64,000 nt of DNA from Streptomyces diastatochromogenes (GTDB lineage Bacteria > Actinomycetota > Actinomycetes > Streptomycetales > Streptomycetaceae), in NCBI GenBank assembly GCA_026913215.1, contig JAPTYK010000001.1, forward strand, positions 4,836,001 to 4,900,000. Direction: 5' to 3'. The position numbers were made by a program, and so were the translations under genes. The notes under the pieces are model-generated. The model saw only the letters and a list, made by a program, of their open reading frames with translations, did not search any database and was not told the origin of the DNA. This document shows, in pieces, positions 1-9,410 of this stretch (the stretch's first letter is position 1; every line of letters starts with the position of its first letter).

Positions 1-628
1 AGAACTACACCCTGCGCATCCCCGAGGGCATCGCCCTCGACGAGGCCGCCCGCTGCTCTGCGCCGGCATCACCCTCTACTCCCCGCTCGCCCACTGGGGG
101 GCCGGCCCCGGCAAGAAGGTCGCGATCGTCGGCCTCGGCGGCCTCGGCCACATGGGCGTCAAGATCGCCCACGCGCTCGGCGCCGAGGTGACCGTCCTCA
201 GCCAGTCGCTGAAGAAGCGGGAGGACGCCCTCAAGCTGGGCGCCGACCACTACCACGCCACCAACGACCCGGAGACCTTCGCCGCCCTCCGCGGCACCTT
301 CGACCTGGTGATCTCCACGGTCTCGGCGCCGCTCGACTTCGACGCCTACCTGAGCCTCGTCAAGACGGACGGCGCCCTGGTGAACGTCGGCGCCCCCGAG
401 GAGCCCGTCAAGGTCGGCCTCTTCTCCCTCATCGGCGGCCGCAAGACCCTCGCCGGCTCGATGATCGGCGGCATCGCCGAGACCCAGGAGATGCTCGACT
501 TCTGCGCCGAGCACGGCCTGGGCGCCGAGATCGAACTGATCCGCGCCGACCAGATCAACGAGGCCTACGCCCGCGTCCTCGCCAGCGACGTCCGCTACCG
601 CTTCGTCATCGACACGGCCACCATCTGA
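1..628 (+). CDS. NAD(P)-dependent zinc alcohol dehydrogenase, C-terminal part (5' end outside window)
   Basis: This is the C-terminal part of a medium-chain, zinc-type alcohol dehydrogenase of the cinnamyl-alcohol-dehydrogenase class, which interconverts aldehydes and alcohols with NAD(P)H in the cytoplasm. The Rossmann motif GLGGLGHMG lies near position 130, followed by KIAHALGAEVTVLSQS and a typical C-terminal substrate-domain sequence ending FVIDTATI. The catalytic-zinc region lies before the window. At about position 50 the frame must change: one C is missing where LDEAAPLLCAG would be expected. Without that base only the part from position 152 is open. No partner gene is visible upstream. 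Confidence 0.85.
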   Translation, partial: ELHPAHPRGHRPRRGRPLLCAGITLYSPLAHWGAGPGKKVAIVGLGGLGHMGVKIAHALGAEVTVLSQSLKKREDALKLGADHYHATNDPETFAALRGTFDLVISTVSAPLDFDAYLSLVKTDGALVNVGAPEEPVKVGLFSLIGGRKTLAGSMIGGIAETQEMLDFCAEHGLGAEIELIRADQINEAYARVLASDVRYRFVIDTATI

Positions 629-699
629 CCCACCCCGCCGCCGGGGCATGACGTCCGGGGTAATCGACCCCCGCCGCCCTGCCCCGGCACGCTGTCCCC

Positions 700-1046
700 A
701 TGACCGCATACGCCATCGGAAACCTCCGCCCGAAGCCCGTCCTCGACGACGAGGTCCTCACCTACATGGAGCGCATCCAAGCCACCCTCGACCCCTTCGG
801 CGGCCGCTTCCTCGTCCACGGCGCCCCCACCCGCGAAGTCCGCGAAGGCACCTGGCCCGCCGCCCTCGTCATCATCGCCTTCCCCACCTACGAGGACGCC
901 CGCGCCTGGTACGACTCCGCCCCCTACCAAACCCTCCTCCCCTCCGCACCCGCCACATGACCGGCGACGTCCTCCTCATCGACGGCGTCCCGACCGACTA
1001 CGAGGCCGCCGCCACCGCCGCCCGTCTCCGCTCGACGGCCGACTGA
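700..1046 (+). CDS. DUF1330 family protein (one frameshift)
   Basis: A small protein of about 115 residues starting MTAYAIGNLRP, with the DUF1330 ferredoxin-like dimeric alpha/beta-barrel pattern (ALVIIAFPTYEDARAWY). The biochemical role of this family is unknown. The first frame ends at 960, but the family C-terminus (TGDVLLIDGVPTDYEAAA) continues in another frame to 1046. Restoring one C in the run near 940 gives a continuous LLPLRTRH, so I treat this as one gene. It stands alone between the dehydrogenase and an msrA remnant. Confidence 0.75.
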
Positions 1047-1124
1047 CCCCGCCGCGGACCGGATCCGTGCCCTCCCCGACCGGGTCCCGAACCGTCCACT
1101 CCCCGCGCCGCGTCCCGGCCTCGG

Positions 1125-1210
1125 CGCCCCGACCGGGCAGGAGACGCCCGTGCCGCCGATGCCGCACGGGCCCCGCCTCGATCTGGTACTGGTGTACGCG
1201 TTCGATACGA
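1125..1210 (-). pseudogene. Remnant of an msrA 3' end
   Basis: Read on the minus strand, this stretch encodes CGIGGTGVSCPVG, almost the same as the C-terminus of the intact msrA 0.8 kb away (CGIGGTGLSCPIG). The preceding bases (GCGTACACCAGTACC) still resemble the codons for the AYHQQYL segment. There is no upstream methionine sulfoxide reductase domain. The piece therefore looks like a degraded duplicate of the last 25 or so codons, not a functional gene. The intact plus-strand gene at 1224 lies between it and the real msrA region. Confidence 0.6.
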
Positions 1211-1223
1211 AGGGAGCGGCGGG

Positions 1224-1676
1224 ATGAGCGCTGCTGAACTGGAGGCGCTGAGGCGCCACTTCCGCGACCCGTCGTCGGAGTGCGATGTGGGGCCCGGGTG
1301 GCGGTCCCTCGTGCTGCGGTGCCATGAGGCGGTCGTCGCGGAGTTTCCCGAGTACGAGCTCCGGGCGGTGAAGCAGAAGTTCGCGGCCCTGGCCTTCCAG
1401 GCCTCTCCCCGGCCGTGGAAGCAGGGCGGGGACTGGACGCAGGGCGAGGCGGACAGGCTCCGCACGCTGGTGGCCGGGTTCACGGCCGCCAGCGAGCGCA
1501 CCTGCGAGCGCTGCGGCGAAGCCGGAACGCTGCGCGAGACCCGGTGGATCGAGCTGACCCTCTGCGCCGCGTGCGAGTCCGTCGTCGGACGGGACGGCCG
1601 TCTGCGGCCGCCCGCTCAGCGGTCCAGGAAGCGGGGCTCCGGCCACGTGGTGACCGGCTCGCCGAACGCCGAGTAG
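1224..1676 (+). CDS. Hypothetical protein with a C-terminal zinc-ribbon-like Cys pattern
   Basis: 150 residues starting MSAAELEALRRHF, after an AAGGGAGCGGCGGG ribosome-binding region. The N-terminal two thirds are mainly helical with no motif I recognise. Around residues 92-118 two cysteine pairs, CERCGEAG and CAAC, resemble a small zinc ribbon. The last 25 residues are basic and low in complexity. The 3' end overlaps the converging minus-strand gene by about 60 bases, so the true stop could be earlier if the tail contains an indel. Function unknown. Confidence 0.6.
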   Translation: MSAAELEALRRHFRDPSSECDVGPGWRSLVLRCHEAVVAEFPEYELRAVKQKFAALAFQASPRPWKQGGDWTQGEADRLRTLVAGFTAASERTCERCGEAGTLRETRWIELTLCAACESVVGRDGRLRPPAQRSRKRGSGHVVTGSPNAE

Positions 1677-1952
1677 ATCTCCAGGCGCGCGAGGTAGCCG
1701 TCCTCGGTGAGGACCATGACCCCGGGAGGGTCAGGCACGGTGTAACCGGCGTCCGCGGCCGGATTGTCGTGCTCGGGGGCCGGGGCGCCGCCGCGCGGTC
1801 CACCGTCAGGTCGACCGTCGCGCAGCCGCAGCCGCAGTGGCCCGTCACCCGGGCGTGCGGGATCTGGGCGCGCAGGGCGCCGCTCACCGGGTCGGGGCCG
1901 GAGAGCAGCGCAGTGAGTGTCGCCTTCGCGTCCGGCGGGAGGGGTCAGCCAT
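1616..1952 (-). CDS. Conserved small actinobacterial protein, coupled to msrA (two frameshifts)
   Basis: About 112 residues once two single-base gaps are corrected. The start codon overlaps the msrA stop (ATGGCTGA), giving MADPLPPDAKATL after restoring one C in the four-C run at about 1942. The core reads LLSGPDPVSGALRAQ and HCGCGCATVDLTVD. After a second shift near 1790 it continues PDPPGVMVLTEDGYLARLE and ends EPRFLDR. The HCGCGC cluster could bind a metal, but no function is known to me. The overlap implies co-translation with msrA. Confidence 0.65.
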
Positions 1953-2606
1953 CGGCCTTGGCGACCCCGATGGGGCAGGAGAGGCCCGTGCCGCCGATGC
2001 CGCAGTAGCCGGCGGGGTTCTTGTCGAGGTACTGCTGGTGGTAGGCCTCGGCGGGGTAGAAGGGGCGGTCGGCGGCGGGGAGGATCGTGGTGGTGATCTC
2101 GCCGTAGCCGGAGGAGGTCAGGACCTGCTGGTAGGCCTGGCGGGAGGCTTCGGCGCGGTCGGTGTGGGCGGGGGAGTGGGTGTAGACGGCGGAGCGGTAC
2201 TGGGTGCCCACGTCGTTGCCCTGGCGGAAGCCCTGGGTGGGGTCGTGGGACTCCCAGAAGAGCTTGAGGAGGGCGTCGTACGAGACCTTCGACGGGTCGA
2301 AGACGACGCGGACGACCTCGGTGTGGCCGGTGAGGCCGGAGCAGACCTCCTCGTACGCCGGGTTCGGCGTGTAGCCGCCCTGGTAGCCGACGAGGGTCGT
2401 CCAGACGCCGTCGGTCTGCCAGAACTTGCGCTCGGCGCCCCAGAAACAGCCCAGCGCGAAGTCGGCGACCTCCAGGCCCTCCGGGTAGGGGCCGAGGAGC
2501 GGGTTGCCGAGGACGGTGTGCCGCTCGGGCACGGAGAACTCCGGCTCGGGGCGGCCGCGCAGGGCCTGCTCGGGGTGGGGAGGACGGGGGTGCGGGACAG
2601 GAACAT
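1945..2606 (-). CDS. msrA: Peptide-methionine (S)-S-oxide reductase
   Basis: MsrA reduces the S-epimer of methionine sulfoxide in proteins and free methionine, using thiol recycling. The active-site motif GCFWG lies in ALGCFWGAERKFW, and the C-terminal recycling cysteines lie in CGIGGTGLSC. The start I choose is the ATG at 2606, giving MFLSRTPVLPTP, preceded by GAGGAGAG. One C missing near 2573 breaks the frame before EQALRGRPEPEF. An upstream in-frame start giving about 242 residues is less likely. Length is about 220 residues, normal for streptomycete MsrA with an N-terminal extension. The downstream small gene overlaps its stop. Confidence 0.93.
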
Positions 2607-2709
2607 GCTGCATCTCTCCTCGACGGTCGGCAGGAGTGTCAACAGTCCCGGGCCGGGAGCGATTCCCGGCCATCCACGGCCCCCGGGCCGCCCCCCGTGC
2701 CTCCGGCCG

Positions 2710-3820
2710 TCAGGCCCCGCCCGCCTTCAGGACCTGGGCCGCCGTGTAGTCCCGCACGTTGGTGTACCGGGCCTTCGGGTCGCCCGCGTACGTCCAGGGC
2801 CGGCAGCCGATGTACCCGTCGACCAGCCGGAACTGGGCCAGCGCCTCCTCGTAGCGGTCCTGCCAGTACAGCATCCAGGCCAGCAGGTGCCGGGTCTGCA
2901 CGATCCGCTGGTCCCGCGCGTCGAGGACCCGCTCCGCCGCCGCCAGGTCGGCGAGGGCGGCCTCGGTGGCGGCCAGGACCTCGGGACGGTTGTAGAAGTC
3001 CTGCGGCTCGACGTCGCCCTCGTACGACTCCTGCTCGAAGTACGCCTCCAGCGGGAACAGGCTGAGCAGCTGCCCCGGCCGCGCCCCCTCCGCGCCGCGC
3101 CGGGCGAACGCGAGCGCCTCCTCGTGCGAACCGCGCCACTTGCGGCACCAGTACTGCACCCCGCTGCCGTACGCGGAGAAGGAACCCGGGTCGCGCTTCT
3201 CGATCTCGGTCCAGATCGCCTCGAACGCCTCGTGCGAGTAACCGAGGCCCATGGCGAGCGGCAGCTCGTCGACGAACGGCGTCGGGTCGTCGCCCGCCAG
3301 CTCCTGCGCCCGCGCGAAGGCCTCGCGGGCCTCCTCCAGGACCCGGTGGAAGGAGGCGAACTGCTCCTGGGTGGTGTGCCGGGCCTGCTTGTCGCCGCGG
3401 ATCTCCCACGCCAGGTACACCAGCGAGCAGGCGTGCACCGCGGCCGCCGCCGGGTCCTCCGGGCGCTCCCGGCGCCAGGCGAGCAGCCAGGCGTCGTCCT
3501 CGACGGCCGCCTCCGCGAGGAGGCTGATCCGCCGGTCGCGCTCGTACCAGTCGCGGCCCGCCTCCTCCACGTACGCGGCACCGGCCGCCCAGTCGCCGCC
3601 GCGCACGGTCGCGGCGACGGCGGTGCGCTCCGGCGACGGCGGGCCGGACTCCTCGATGTCGAGCCGGTCGGCGGGCAGCAGGCCGAGCCGCGCGGCGGCC
3701 TCGGCGTTCTCGCCCGGGAGGACCCGGCGGCGGAGGTTCCGCCGGCCTTCGCGGCGCGGCGGGACTTGAACCAGAAGTAGAGGCAGACCGCGAGCACGGT
3801 CAGGGGATGAGACGGGCCAT
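2710..3820 (-). CDS. Membrane-anchored conserved hypothetical protein (paralogue of 5637-6743)
   Basis: About 365 residues. It begins MARLIPLTVLAVCLYFWFK after one C is restored near 3807, giving one N-terminal membrane segment and a basic stop-transfer. The rest is a helical, TPR-like domain with YWCRKWRGSHEEALAFA and a C-terminal DRYEEALAQFRLVDGYIG. The protein at 5637-6743 has the same layout (HYWCEKWHGSREEA). The family may be the DUF4034 type, though I cannot confirm that. Frame changes fall near 3735 and 3807. It lies directly downstream of an M48 protease on the same strand, which suggests a shared operon. Function unknown. Confidence 0.7.
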
Positions 3821-3856
3821 GGGGCGGGCGTTCCTCTCCAGGGGGCGTGGCGCCGG

Positions 3857-5463
3857 TCAGCGCGGCAGCGGGGACAGCGGCGTCAGCAGGGCGCGGAGCG
3901 GGGCCGTGTCCGGGAGGTCGGCGGTGGCGGCGTCCAGGGCGGGGCCCAGGGCGTCGGCCGTGCCGTCGGGCAGGTGGAGGGTGGCGGGGCCGGTCCAGGA
4001 CAGTTCCCAGCGGGCGCGGCCGGAGCGCAGGAGTTCGTCGGTGACGAGGGCGGAGAGGCCTCGCCGCAGGACGGGGCGGGCGAATTCGCGGGCCGCGCGG
4101 CCGGTGGCGGCCGCGCCTCCCGGACTTCGGGAGGCGGTCGGTGATGGTCCGGACGGAGCCCGCGTCGATCGCGTCGAGGAGGGCGGGGAGCGCGGCCGTC
4201 CGGGCGGCCCCGGTGACCTCGTGGGTCGCCGTGCGGAGTTCCTCGGTGCCCTGGGCGACGCGGGCGCTCATCGACGCGTGGACGAGGTCGGGCCAGTCCA
4301 GGCGCCGCATCCGCAGGGCCTCGGGCGCGAGGGTCACGTCCTCGACCGCGGCCATCGCCGCGTCGGGGAGGCGAGCAGGGCGAGCGCGGGGCCGGAGGCC
4401 TCCGTCGCGCGGCCGTCGTCGGGGAGCGCCTCGACGCGGGCGACCCGTTCGGCGGTCGGCGGGTGCGAGTCGTAGGGGAGGCGGGCTCCTCCGGGAGCTC
4501 CTCGCGCAGTGCGGCGAAGCCGTCCGCGCGGGCGGCGAGCAGGTGCCGTACGCCGCCGAACACCTCCCCGCGCGCGGGAGGAGCCCGTACTCGGTGCCGA
4601 GGGTGGCGTAGGACGAGAGGTAGAAGTCGTTCAGGGCGTCGATCGCGGGATGTCGCCCAGGGCGCGCGCGGTGGCGTCGCGGCCCGCGATCCGGGCCGCG
4701 GCGAGGTCGGCGGCGAGCTCCTGGCGGCGGGCGTCGGCCAGGGTGGAGCGCAGGTAGAGCCGGCCGTACGCGGTGTAGATCCGCGCCATCGTCCGGTAGG
4801 TGATCCCGGCGCCGGTGGTGTCGATCTCCTGGCCTTCCGGCCGCGCGCGACCCGCTTCTCGGACCTGCGCTCCTGGCGGGCCCGCTCCTTCTCGACCTTC
4901 GCGTCGGCCTTGGCCCGGAACAGTTCGACGATGCGGGCGACCTGTACGCGCCCGCGTGCGCCGATCCCGGCGAGGCGGGTGTCGGAGTTGACGTAGTGGC
5001 CCAGCTCGTGGGCGAGGACGGCGCGCAGCCCGGCCTCGTCGAGGCCGGCCATGAGGGGCAGGCCCAGGTACAGCCTGCGGACGCCGCCGAGGAGGCCGAG
5101 GAGGCGGGCGTCCTCGGTGACGGCGGCGTTGACGTCGGCGGTCAGCCGGATCTCGTCCGGGGCGCGGGTGCCGACCTCGTGGGCGAGGGCACGCACGGTC
5201 TCCCAGAGCCGCGGCTCCTCGGCCTCGGTGACGAGGACGCCGCCGGGCTCCTCGTCGCGCGGGGTGCGCAGCATGAGCATGCCCCGGAAGACGGGGACGG
5301 CGAGGAGTACGGAGACGACGAGGATCTTGATCCGGGTGGCGGCCGGGGCCCACAGCACGGCGGCCCAGTCGGCGAGGCCGAGCAGGGCGAGCAGGCCGAG
5401 GCAGAAGGCGTAGAAACCGGACAGCAGTACGAGCGCGCGCACGGCACGCAGGGTCGCGCCCAT
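3857..5463 (-). CDS. M48-family (HtpX/Ste24-like) membrane metalloprotease, frame broken several times
   Basis: A zinc metalloprotease with two N-terminal membrane helices (LVLLSGFYAFCLGLLALLG; ILVVSVLLAVPVF). The zinc-binding HExxH motif sits in AVLAHELGHYVNSD at about residue 157, and the likely third-ligand region is RRQELAADLAAARIAG. Start ATG at 5463, MGATLRAVRALV. After about 4850 the frame shifts at least three times (near 4840, 4650 and 4135), and the C-terminal domain, including LDWPDLVHASMSARVAQG, is spread over different frames. The end at 3857 (SPLPR) is a best estimate. It lies between two paralogous membrane-anchored proteins on the same strand. Confidence 0.75.
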
Positions 5464-5580
5464 CGGGCAGAGTCCCCCCACGGGAATGATCGGCGGCAAG
5501 CCGAAAACAACTGTTCGAAACGTGGGGGGAGTGCGGAGTATCACCTACGCGCGAGTACGGCGTCCACTCCATTCCGCTTG

Positions 5581-5606
5581 CGGCGCCCTGATCCGTCAGG
5601 ACGCCG
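5581..5606 (-). terminator. Imperfect hairpin downstream of the 5637 gene
   Basis: CGGCG and CGCCG arms enclose CCTGA-TCCG-TCAGG with one mismatch. It lies just past the stop of the minus-strand gene ending at 5637 and before the M48 gene start at 5463, so it could partly separate the two. Confidence 0.4.
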
Positions 5607-5636
5607 CCACCGGGGAGGGGCCGCCCGCCGCCGGCC

Positions 5637-6743
5637 TCAGCGGGGCAGCGTCGCCGGGCTGCCGCCGTTCGCCTCGTACCCCGCGACCGCCAGGTTCCGG
5701 AAGACCGTGTACTCCGCCGCCGGGTCCTCGCTCAGCGTCCACGGGACCGCGCCCACGTGCCCGTCGACCCGCACGAGCTGGTGCATGGCCTCCGCCCAGC
5801 GCTGCGAACGCACGAGGAACCAGACCAGCAGATGGCGGACGTGCGCCAGCATCGGGTCGTCGGGGCGGGCCGAGTGCACCGCGTACAGCGCGCCGTCCAC
5901 CGCCTTCGACACCACCGCCGTACGCCAGAAGTCCTGCACGAGCACCACGTCCGGCACGTGCTCGAAGACCGCGAACAGCGGCAGCGCGGCCAGCAGCGAA
6001 CCCCGGGCGCGCGCGCCGCGGCCGTCGTCGCGAAGTGGTCGGCCTCCTCGCGCGAACCGTGCCACTTCTCGCACCAGTAGTGCAGCGCCGCCAGATGCGC
6101 CCCCATGTGCTCCGGCGCGCGGTCGATCACCTGCGCCCACACCTGGTCGAACTGCTCGTGCCCGTACCCGAGTCCGCGCGCCACCGCGAGCCGCGTGACG
6201 TACGGCACCGGGTCGCCCGGGCCAGCAGCGCCGCCTCCTCGGTGACCTTCAGCGCCTCCTCCAGGATGATCCGGAAGTCGTCCGTCCCGGCCGCCGAGGA
6301 CCGCCACGCCTGCTGCACCAGGAACTCGGCGTGCACGGCCGCGCCCCCGCGTCCTTCGGCGCCTCCGCCCGCCAGGTCCGCAGCCACGCCCCGCCGACCC
6401 CCGGCCGCTCCTGGAGCTCCAGCGAGGCCGCGCCCGCGAAGGCCTGCACGCGCTGCCAGCGCACCTCGCCGTCCTTGCCGGTGGCGGCGAGCAGCCGCGA
6501 GGCCGGCTTCCAGTCCTGGGTGGCCTGGACGACGTCGAGGACGTGCAGGAGCTCGTCGTCGGCGCCCGGCAGCCGCACGTCCTGGTCCTCCTGGCGCACG
6601 AAGCCGTACGCCTCCGGGTCCGCCGCGTCCGGCGTCCCCGGCGCGACCTGACGGATCCCCGCGCCGCCGCGCCGGCGCAGCACATAGGGACCGAGGACGC
6701 CGAACAGGAGGCCGAGCGCGATCAGGAGCCAGAGAATGTCCAT
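5637..6743 (-). CDS. Membrane-anchored conserved hypothetical protein (paralogue of 2710-3820)
   Basis: About 370 residues, starting MDILWLLIALGLLFGVLGPYV, a single N-terminal membrane anchor, followed by an acidic linker and a helical repeat domain. Recognisable blocks are DDELLHVLDVVQATQDWK, ALHYWCEKWHGSREEADHFA and HQLVRVDGHVGAVPWTLSEDP, each with a counterpart in the 2710-3820 protein. Frame changes occur near 6340, 6225 and 6010, so three frames are used. The two paralogues flank an M48 protease, which suggests a shared envelope-associated role. No enzymatic motif is visible. Confidence 0.7.
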
Positions 6744-6815
6744 GTGTCCATTGTCCAGGACACCCGGTGAGACGATCTGAGCGGCGGGAGGCGTACGGGA
6801 CTACGCTCCTGACCC

Positions 6816-7969
6816 ATGAGCGACCAGCACTCCCTCAGAGCTTCGAGACCCGCGCGATCCACGCGGGCAACACCGCCGACCCGCTGACCGGCGCGGTCGT
6901 CCCGCCCATCTACCAGGTGTCCACCTACAAGCAGGACGGCGTGGGCGGGCTGCGCGGCGGTTACGAGTACAGCCGCAGCGCCAACCCGACCCGTACCGCC
7001 CTGGAGGAGAACCTCGCGGCCCTGGAGGGCGGCCGGCGCGGCCTCGCCTTCGCCTCCGGCCTCGCCGCCGAGGACTGCCTGCTGCGCACGCTCCTCGTGC
7101 CCGGCGACCACGTGGTCATCCCCAACGACGCCTACGGCGGCACCTTCCGGCTCTTCGCGAAGGTCGTGCAGCGCTGGGGCGTCGACTTCTCCGTCGCGGA
7201 CACCTCGGACATCGAGTCGGTGCGCGCCGCGGTCAACGACCGCACGAAGCTGATCTGGGTCGAGACCCCCTCGAACCCGCTCCTCGGCATCACCGACATC
7301 GAGGCCGTCGCCGGCGTCGCCCGCCAGGCCGGCGTGAAGCTCGTCGTCGACAACACCTTCGCCTCGCCCTACCTCCAGCAGCCGCTGGCGCTCGGCGCGG
7401 ACGTCGTCGTGCACTCCCTCACCAAGTACATGGGCGGCCACTCCGACGTCGTCGGCGGCGCCCTGGTGACGGCCGACGAGGCCCTCGGCGAGGAACTCGC
7501 CTACCACCAGAACGCGATGGGCGCGGTCGCCGGCCCCTTCGACTCGTGGATCGTGCTGCGCGGCATCAAGACCCTCGCCGTGCGCATGGACCGCCACAGC
7601 GAGAACGCCGAGAAGATCGCCGAGATGCTCACCCAGCACCCGAAGGTCACCCAGGTCCTCTACCCGGGCCTCCCGGAGCACCCCGGGCACGAGATCGCGG
7701 CCAAGCAGATGCGCTCCTTCGGCGGCATGATCTCCTTCCGCGTCCAGGGCGGCGAGGAGGCGGCCGTCGAGGTCTGCAACCGCGCCCAGCTCTTCACCCT
7801 CGGCGAGTCCCTCGGCGGCGTCGAGTCCCTCATCGAGCACCCGGGCCGCATGACCCACGCCTCCGTCGCGGGCTCCGCCCTGGAGGTCCCGGCCGACCTC
7901 GTCCGCATCTCGGTGGGCATCGAGAACGTCGAGGACCTGCTCGCCGACCTGCGCCAGGCCCTGGGCTAG
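6816..7969 (+). CDS. metB: Cystathionine gamma-synthase / gamma-lyase (PLP-dependent)
   Basis: A trans-sulfuration enzyme of the Cys/Met PLP family. The N-terminal ETRAIHAG, the PLP-binding lysine in VVVHSLTKYMGGHSD, and the C-terminal SLGGVESLIEHP and VRISVGIENVEDL are all present. As cystathionine gamma-synthase it would join an activated homoserine to cysteine; gamma-lyase activity cannot be excluded from sequence. The start is the ATG at 6816 (MSDQHSL), but one or two bases are missing near 6835 before QSFETRAIHAG. Length is about 384 residues, typical. I see no SAM riboswitch in the 70 bases upstream. Confidence 0.9.
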
Positions 7970-7980
7970 TCCCGCGCGCC

Positions 7981-8007
7981 GTGACGGCCGGGCCTCCCGG
8001 CCGTCAC
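7981..8007. terminator. Bidirectional terminator hairpin
   Basis: Perfect 12-bp arms, GTGACGGCCGGG and CCCGGCCGTCAC, with a 3-base loop between the convergent metB and the small membrane-protein gene. It includes the stop codon of the latter. Confidence 0.8.
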
Positions 8008-8252
8008 AGCCCGTCGAGCGGCGGCGTCGTCCCCGCCGGCGGGACCTCCCACGGGCGCGTCATCGACGCCCACACCACGAAGGCGAGCACGGCCAGCGCC
8101 CCAGGGCCCATAACACCCGCCGCACCCGGCGGGCCCGGTGGCGCCGCCGGGTGCCGCGCTCGGCGGCCCGCAGCGCGAGGTCGCGGGGACCGGCGGGTGC
8201 GGGTGTCGAGCAGCCGCCGCACCGCCGCCTCCTTGTCCTCGTACCGGCTCAT
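8004..8252 (-). CDS. Small single-pass membrane protein, coupled to the sigma-like factor
   Basis: About 83 residues starting MSRYEDKEAAVRRLLDT and ending with one membrane helix (GALAVLAFVVWASMT) and a short outside tail, PWEVPPAGTTPPLDGL. One shift in the middle (near 8190) restores an arginine-rich cytoplasmic segment. The ATG overlaps the stop of the upstream sigma-like gene (ATGA), as anti-sigma genes often do. It is much shorter than a ZAS-type anti-sigma factor and has no HxxxCxxC motif, so a regulatory role is only inferred. Confidence 0.6.
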   Translation of the reverse strand: MSRYEDKEAAVRRLLDTRTRRSPRPRAAGRRARHPAAPPGPPGAAGVMGPGALAVLAFVVWASMTRPWEVPPAGTTPPLDGL

Positions 8253-8708
8253 GCCGCTCTCCGCGCGGTGGCCCTGAGCGTGGCGACCGAGCGGGCGCAC
8301 ACCGCGCGGACGCGGGACTCGGACAGGCCGAGGAGCGCCGCGACCTGCTCCTCCGCGACCCCTCGTACAGCCGCAGCACGACGACGAGCCGCTCCTGCGG
8401 GAGAGCGCGGCGAGCACCCCACCGCCCTGGCCGCCGTGGTGGCGCCAGGCGGTGCGCGCGAAGCGGGCGGCGAGCTCGCGGCGCGCGAGGTCGTACGGGT
8501 CCTCGTCGCGCAACCGGTCCCACACCGCGTACGCGTGCGCGAGGGCGGCGGTCAACAGGGCCTGGGCGTACGGGTGGTGGGCGCGGGTCTCGGCGGTCAG
8601 CAGGGTCGCGGCATGCAGCAGCCGGCCCGCCGCCCCCGCGACGAACGCCTCGAACTCCCGCTCACGACGGGCGTGTTCGTCTCCCCGTCCGCTCCGCTGC
8701 TCTCGCAC
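8249..8708 (-). CDS. SigE-family-like RNA polymerase sigma factor (frameshifted)
   Basis: About 150 residues. The N-terminal part (EFEAFVAGAAGRLLHAATLL, then AYAVWDRL) resembles region 2 of the SigE/ECF family, and the C-terminal part matches region 4 when frames are joined (PQERLVVVLRLYEG, then ALLGLSESRVRAVCARS). Start GTG at 8708 next to AGGAGG. Shifts near 8400 and 8360 are needed. Region 2 is rather degenerate, so this may be a weak or regulatory sigma-like protein. The downstream membrane protein overlaps its stop. Confidence 0.6.
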
Positions 8709-8739
8709 CTCCTCATCTGAGGACAGCGCGGGTGCGGGG

Positions 8740-9261
8740 TCAAGAGGTCTGCGTCGACTCCCCGGCGGCCGGAGCGTGCCCGGTGTGCGCCGACTGCCGT
8801 ACGGACAGGGCGGTGTTGAAGCGGGTGAGCAGGGTGCAGAAGGACTCCCGCTCGTCCGGGGTCCAGCCCTCCGTGACCTCCACCATCAGCTGGCGGCGCG
8901 AGGCGCGGACCTCCTCCAGGCGCGCGAGGCCGCGCGGCGAGAGCTGGAGGACGACCGCCCGCCCGTCCTCCGGGTGCGAGGTCCGCTTCACCAGACCGGT
9001 GTCGACGAGCGGGGCGACCTGGCGGGTCACCGTGGACGAGTCGATCCCCATGCCCGCCGCGAGCGCCTTCACCCCCATCGGCCCTTCCTGGTCCAGGCGG
9101 TTGAGCAGCAGGTAGGCCGCGCGGTCCATGGAGTTGCGGAGCTGGCCGGTGCCGCCGAGGCGCGTCTGCTCGGCCCGGCGGGCGAAGACGGCCACCTGGT
9201 GCTGGAGGGCATCGAGGAGACCGGGGTCGAGCGCAGTCGTCATGTCCTGAGATGTGGGCAT
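8740..9261 (-). CDS. MarR-family transcriptional regulator
   Basis: About 173 residues from MPTSQDMTTALDPG, or 167 if the second ATG at 9243 is used. It has the MarR winged helix: GPMGVKALAAGMGIDSSTVT as recognition region, then LVDTGLVKRTSHPEDGRA as the wing. Members repress genes until a ligand binds. It is divergent from threonine dehydratase across about 150 bases, so an effect on ilvA or on itself is possible. The open frame appears intact. Confidence 0.88.
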   Translation of the reverse strand: MPTSQDMTTALDPGLLDALQHQVAVFARRAEQTRLGGTGQLRNSMDRAAYLLLNRLDQEGPMGVKALAAGMGIDSSTVTRQVAPLVDTGLVKRTSHPEDGRAVVLQLSPRGLARLEEVRASRRQLMVEVTEGWTPDERESFCTLLTRFNTALSVRQSAHTGHAPAAGESTQTS

Positions 9262-9410
9262 GGCTGTGGGTCTCTCTCGTGCGGGGGTGGTCGGTCGGTG
9301 GGGGACAGAGTACGCGGACCCGCCGGGGTCCGTACCGGCCCTGCGCAAACCCGTCCGGAGACCTGTCCGCCGGGCGGCCACCAGGGCCGTGAGCTGCGAG
9401 ACTTGCTGTC

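Noticed and set aside
1837..3780. Plus-strand open frame of 647 residues
   Set aside because: It covers msrA and the 2710 gene in antisense; composition is the alanine/glycine/arginine/valine mix typical of GC-rich shadow frames.
6744..6815. SAM riboswitch before metB
   Set aside because: The gap is only about 70 bases and I could not find the required helices.
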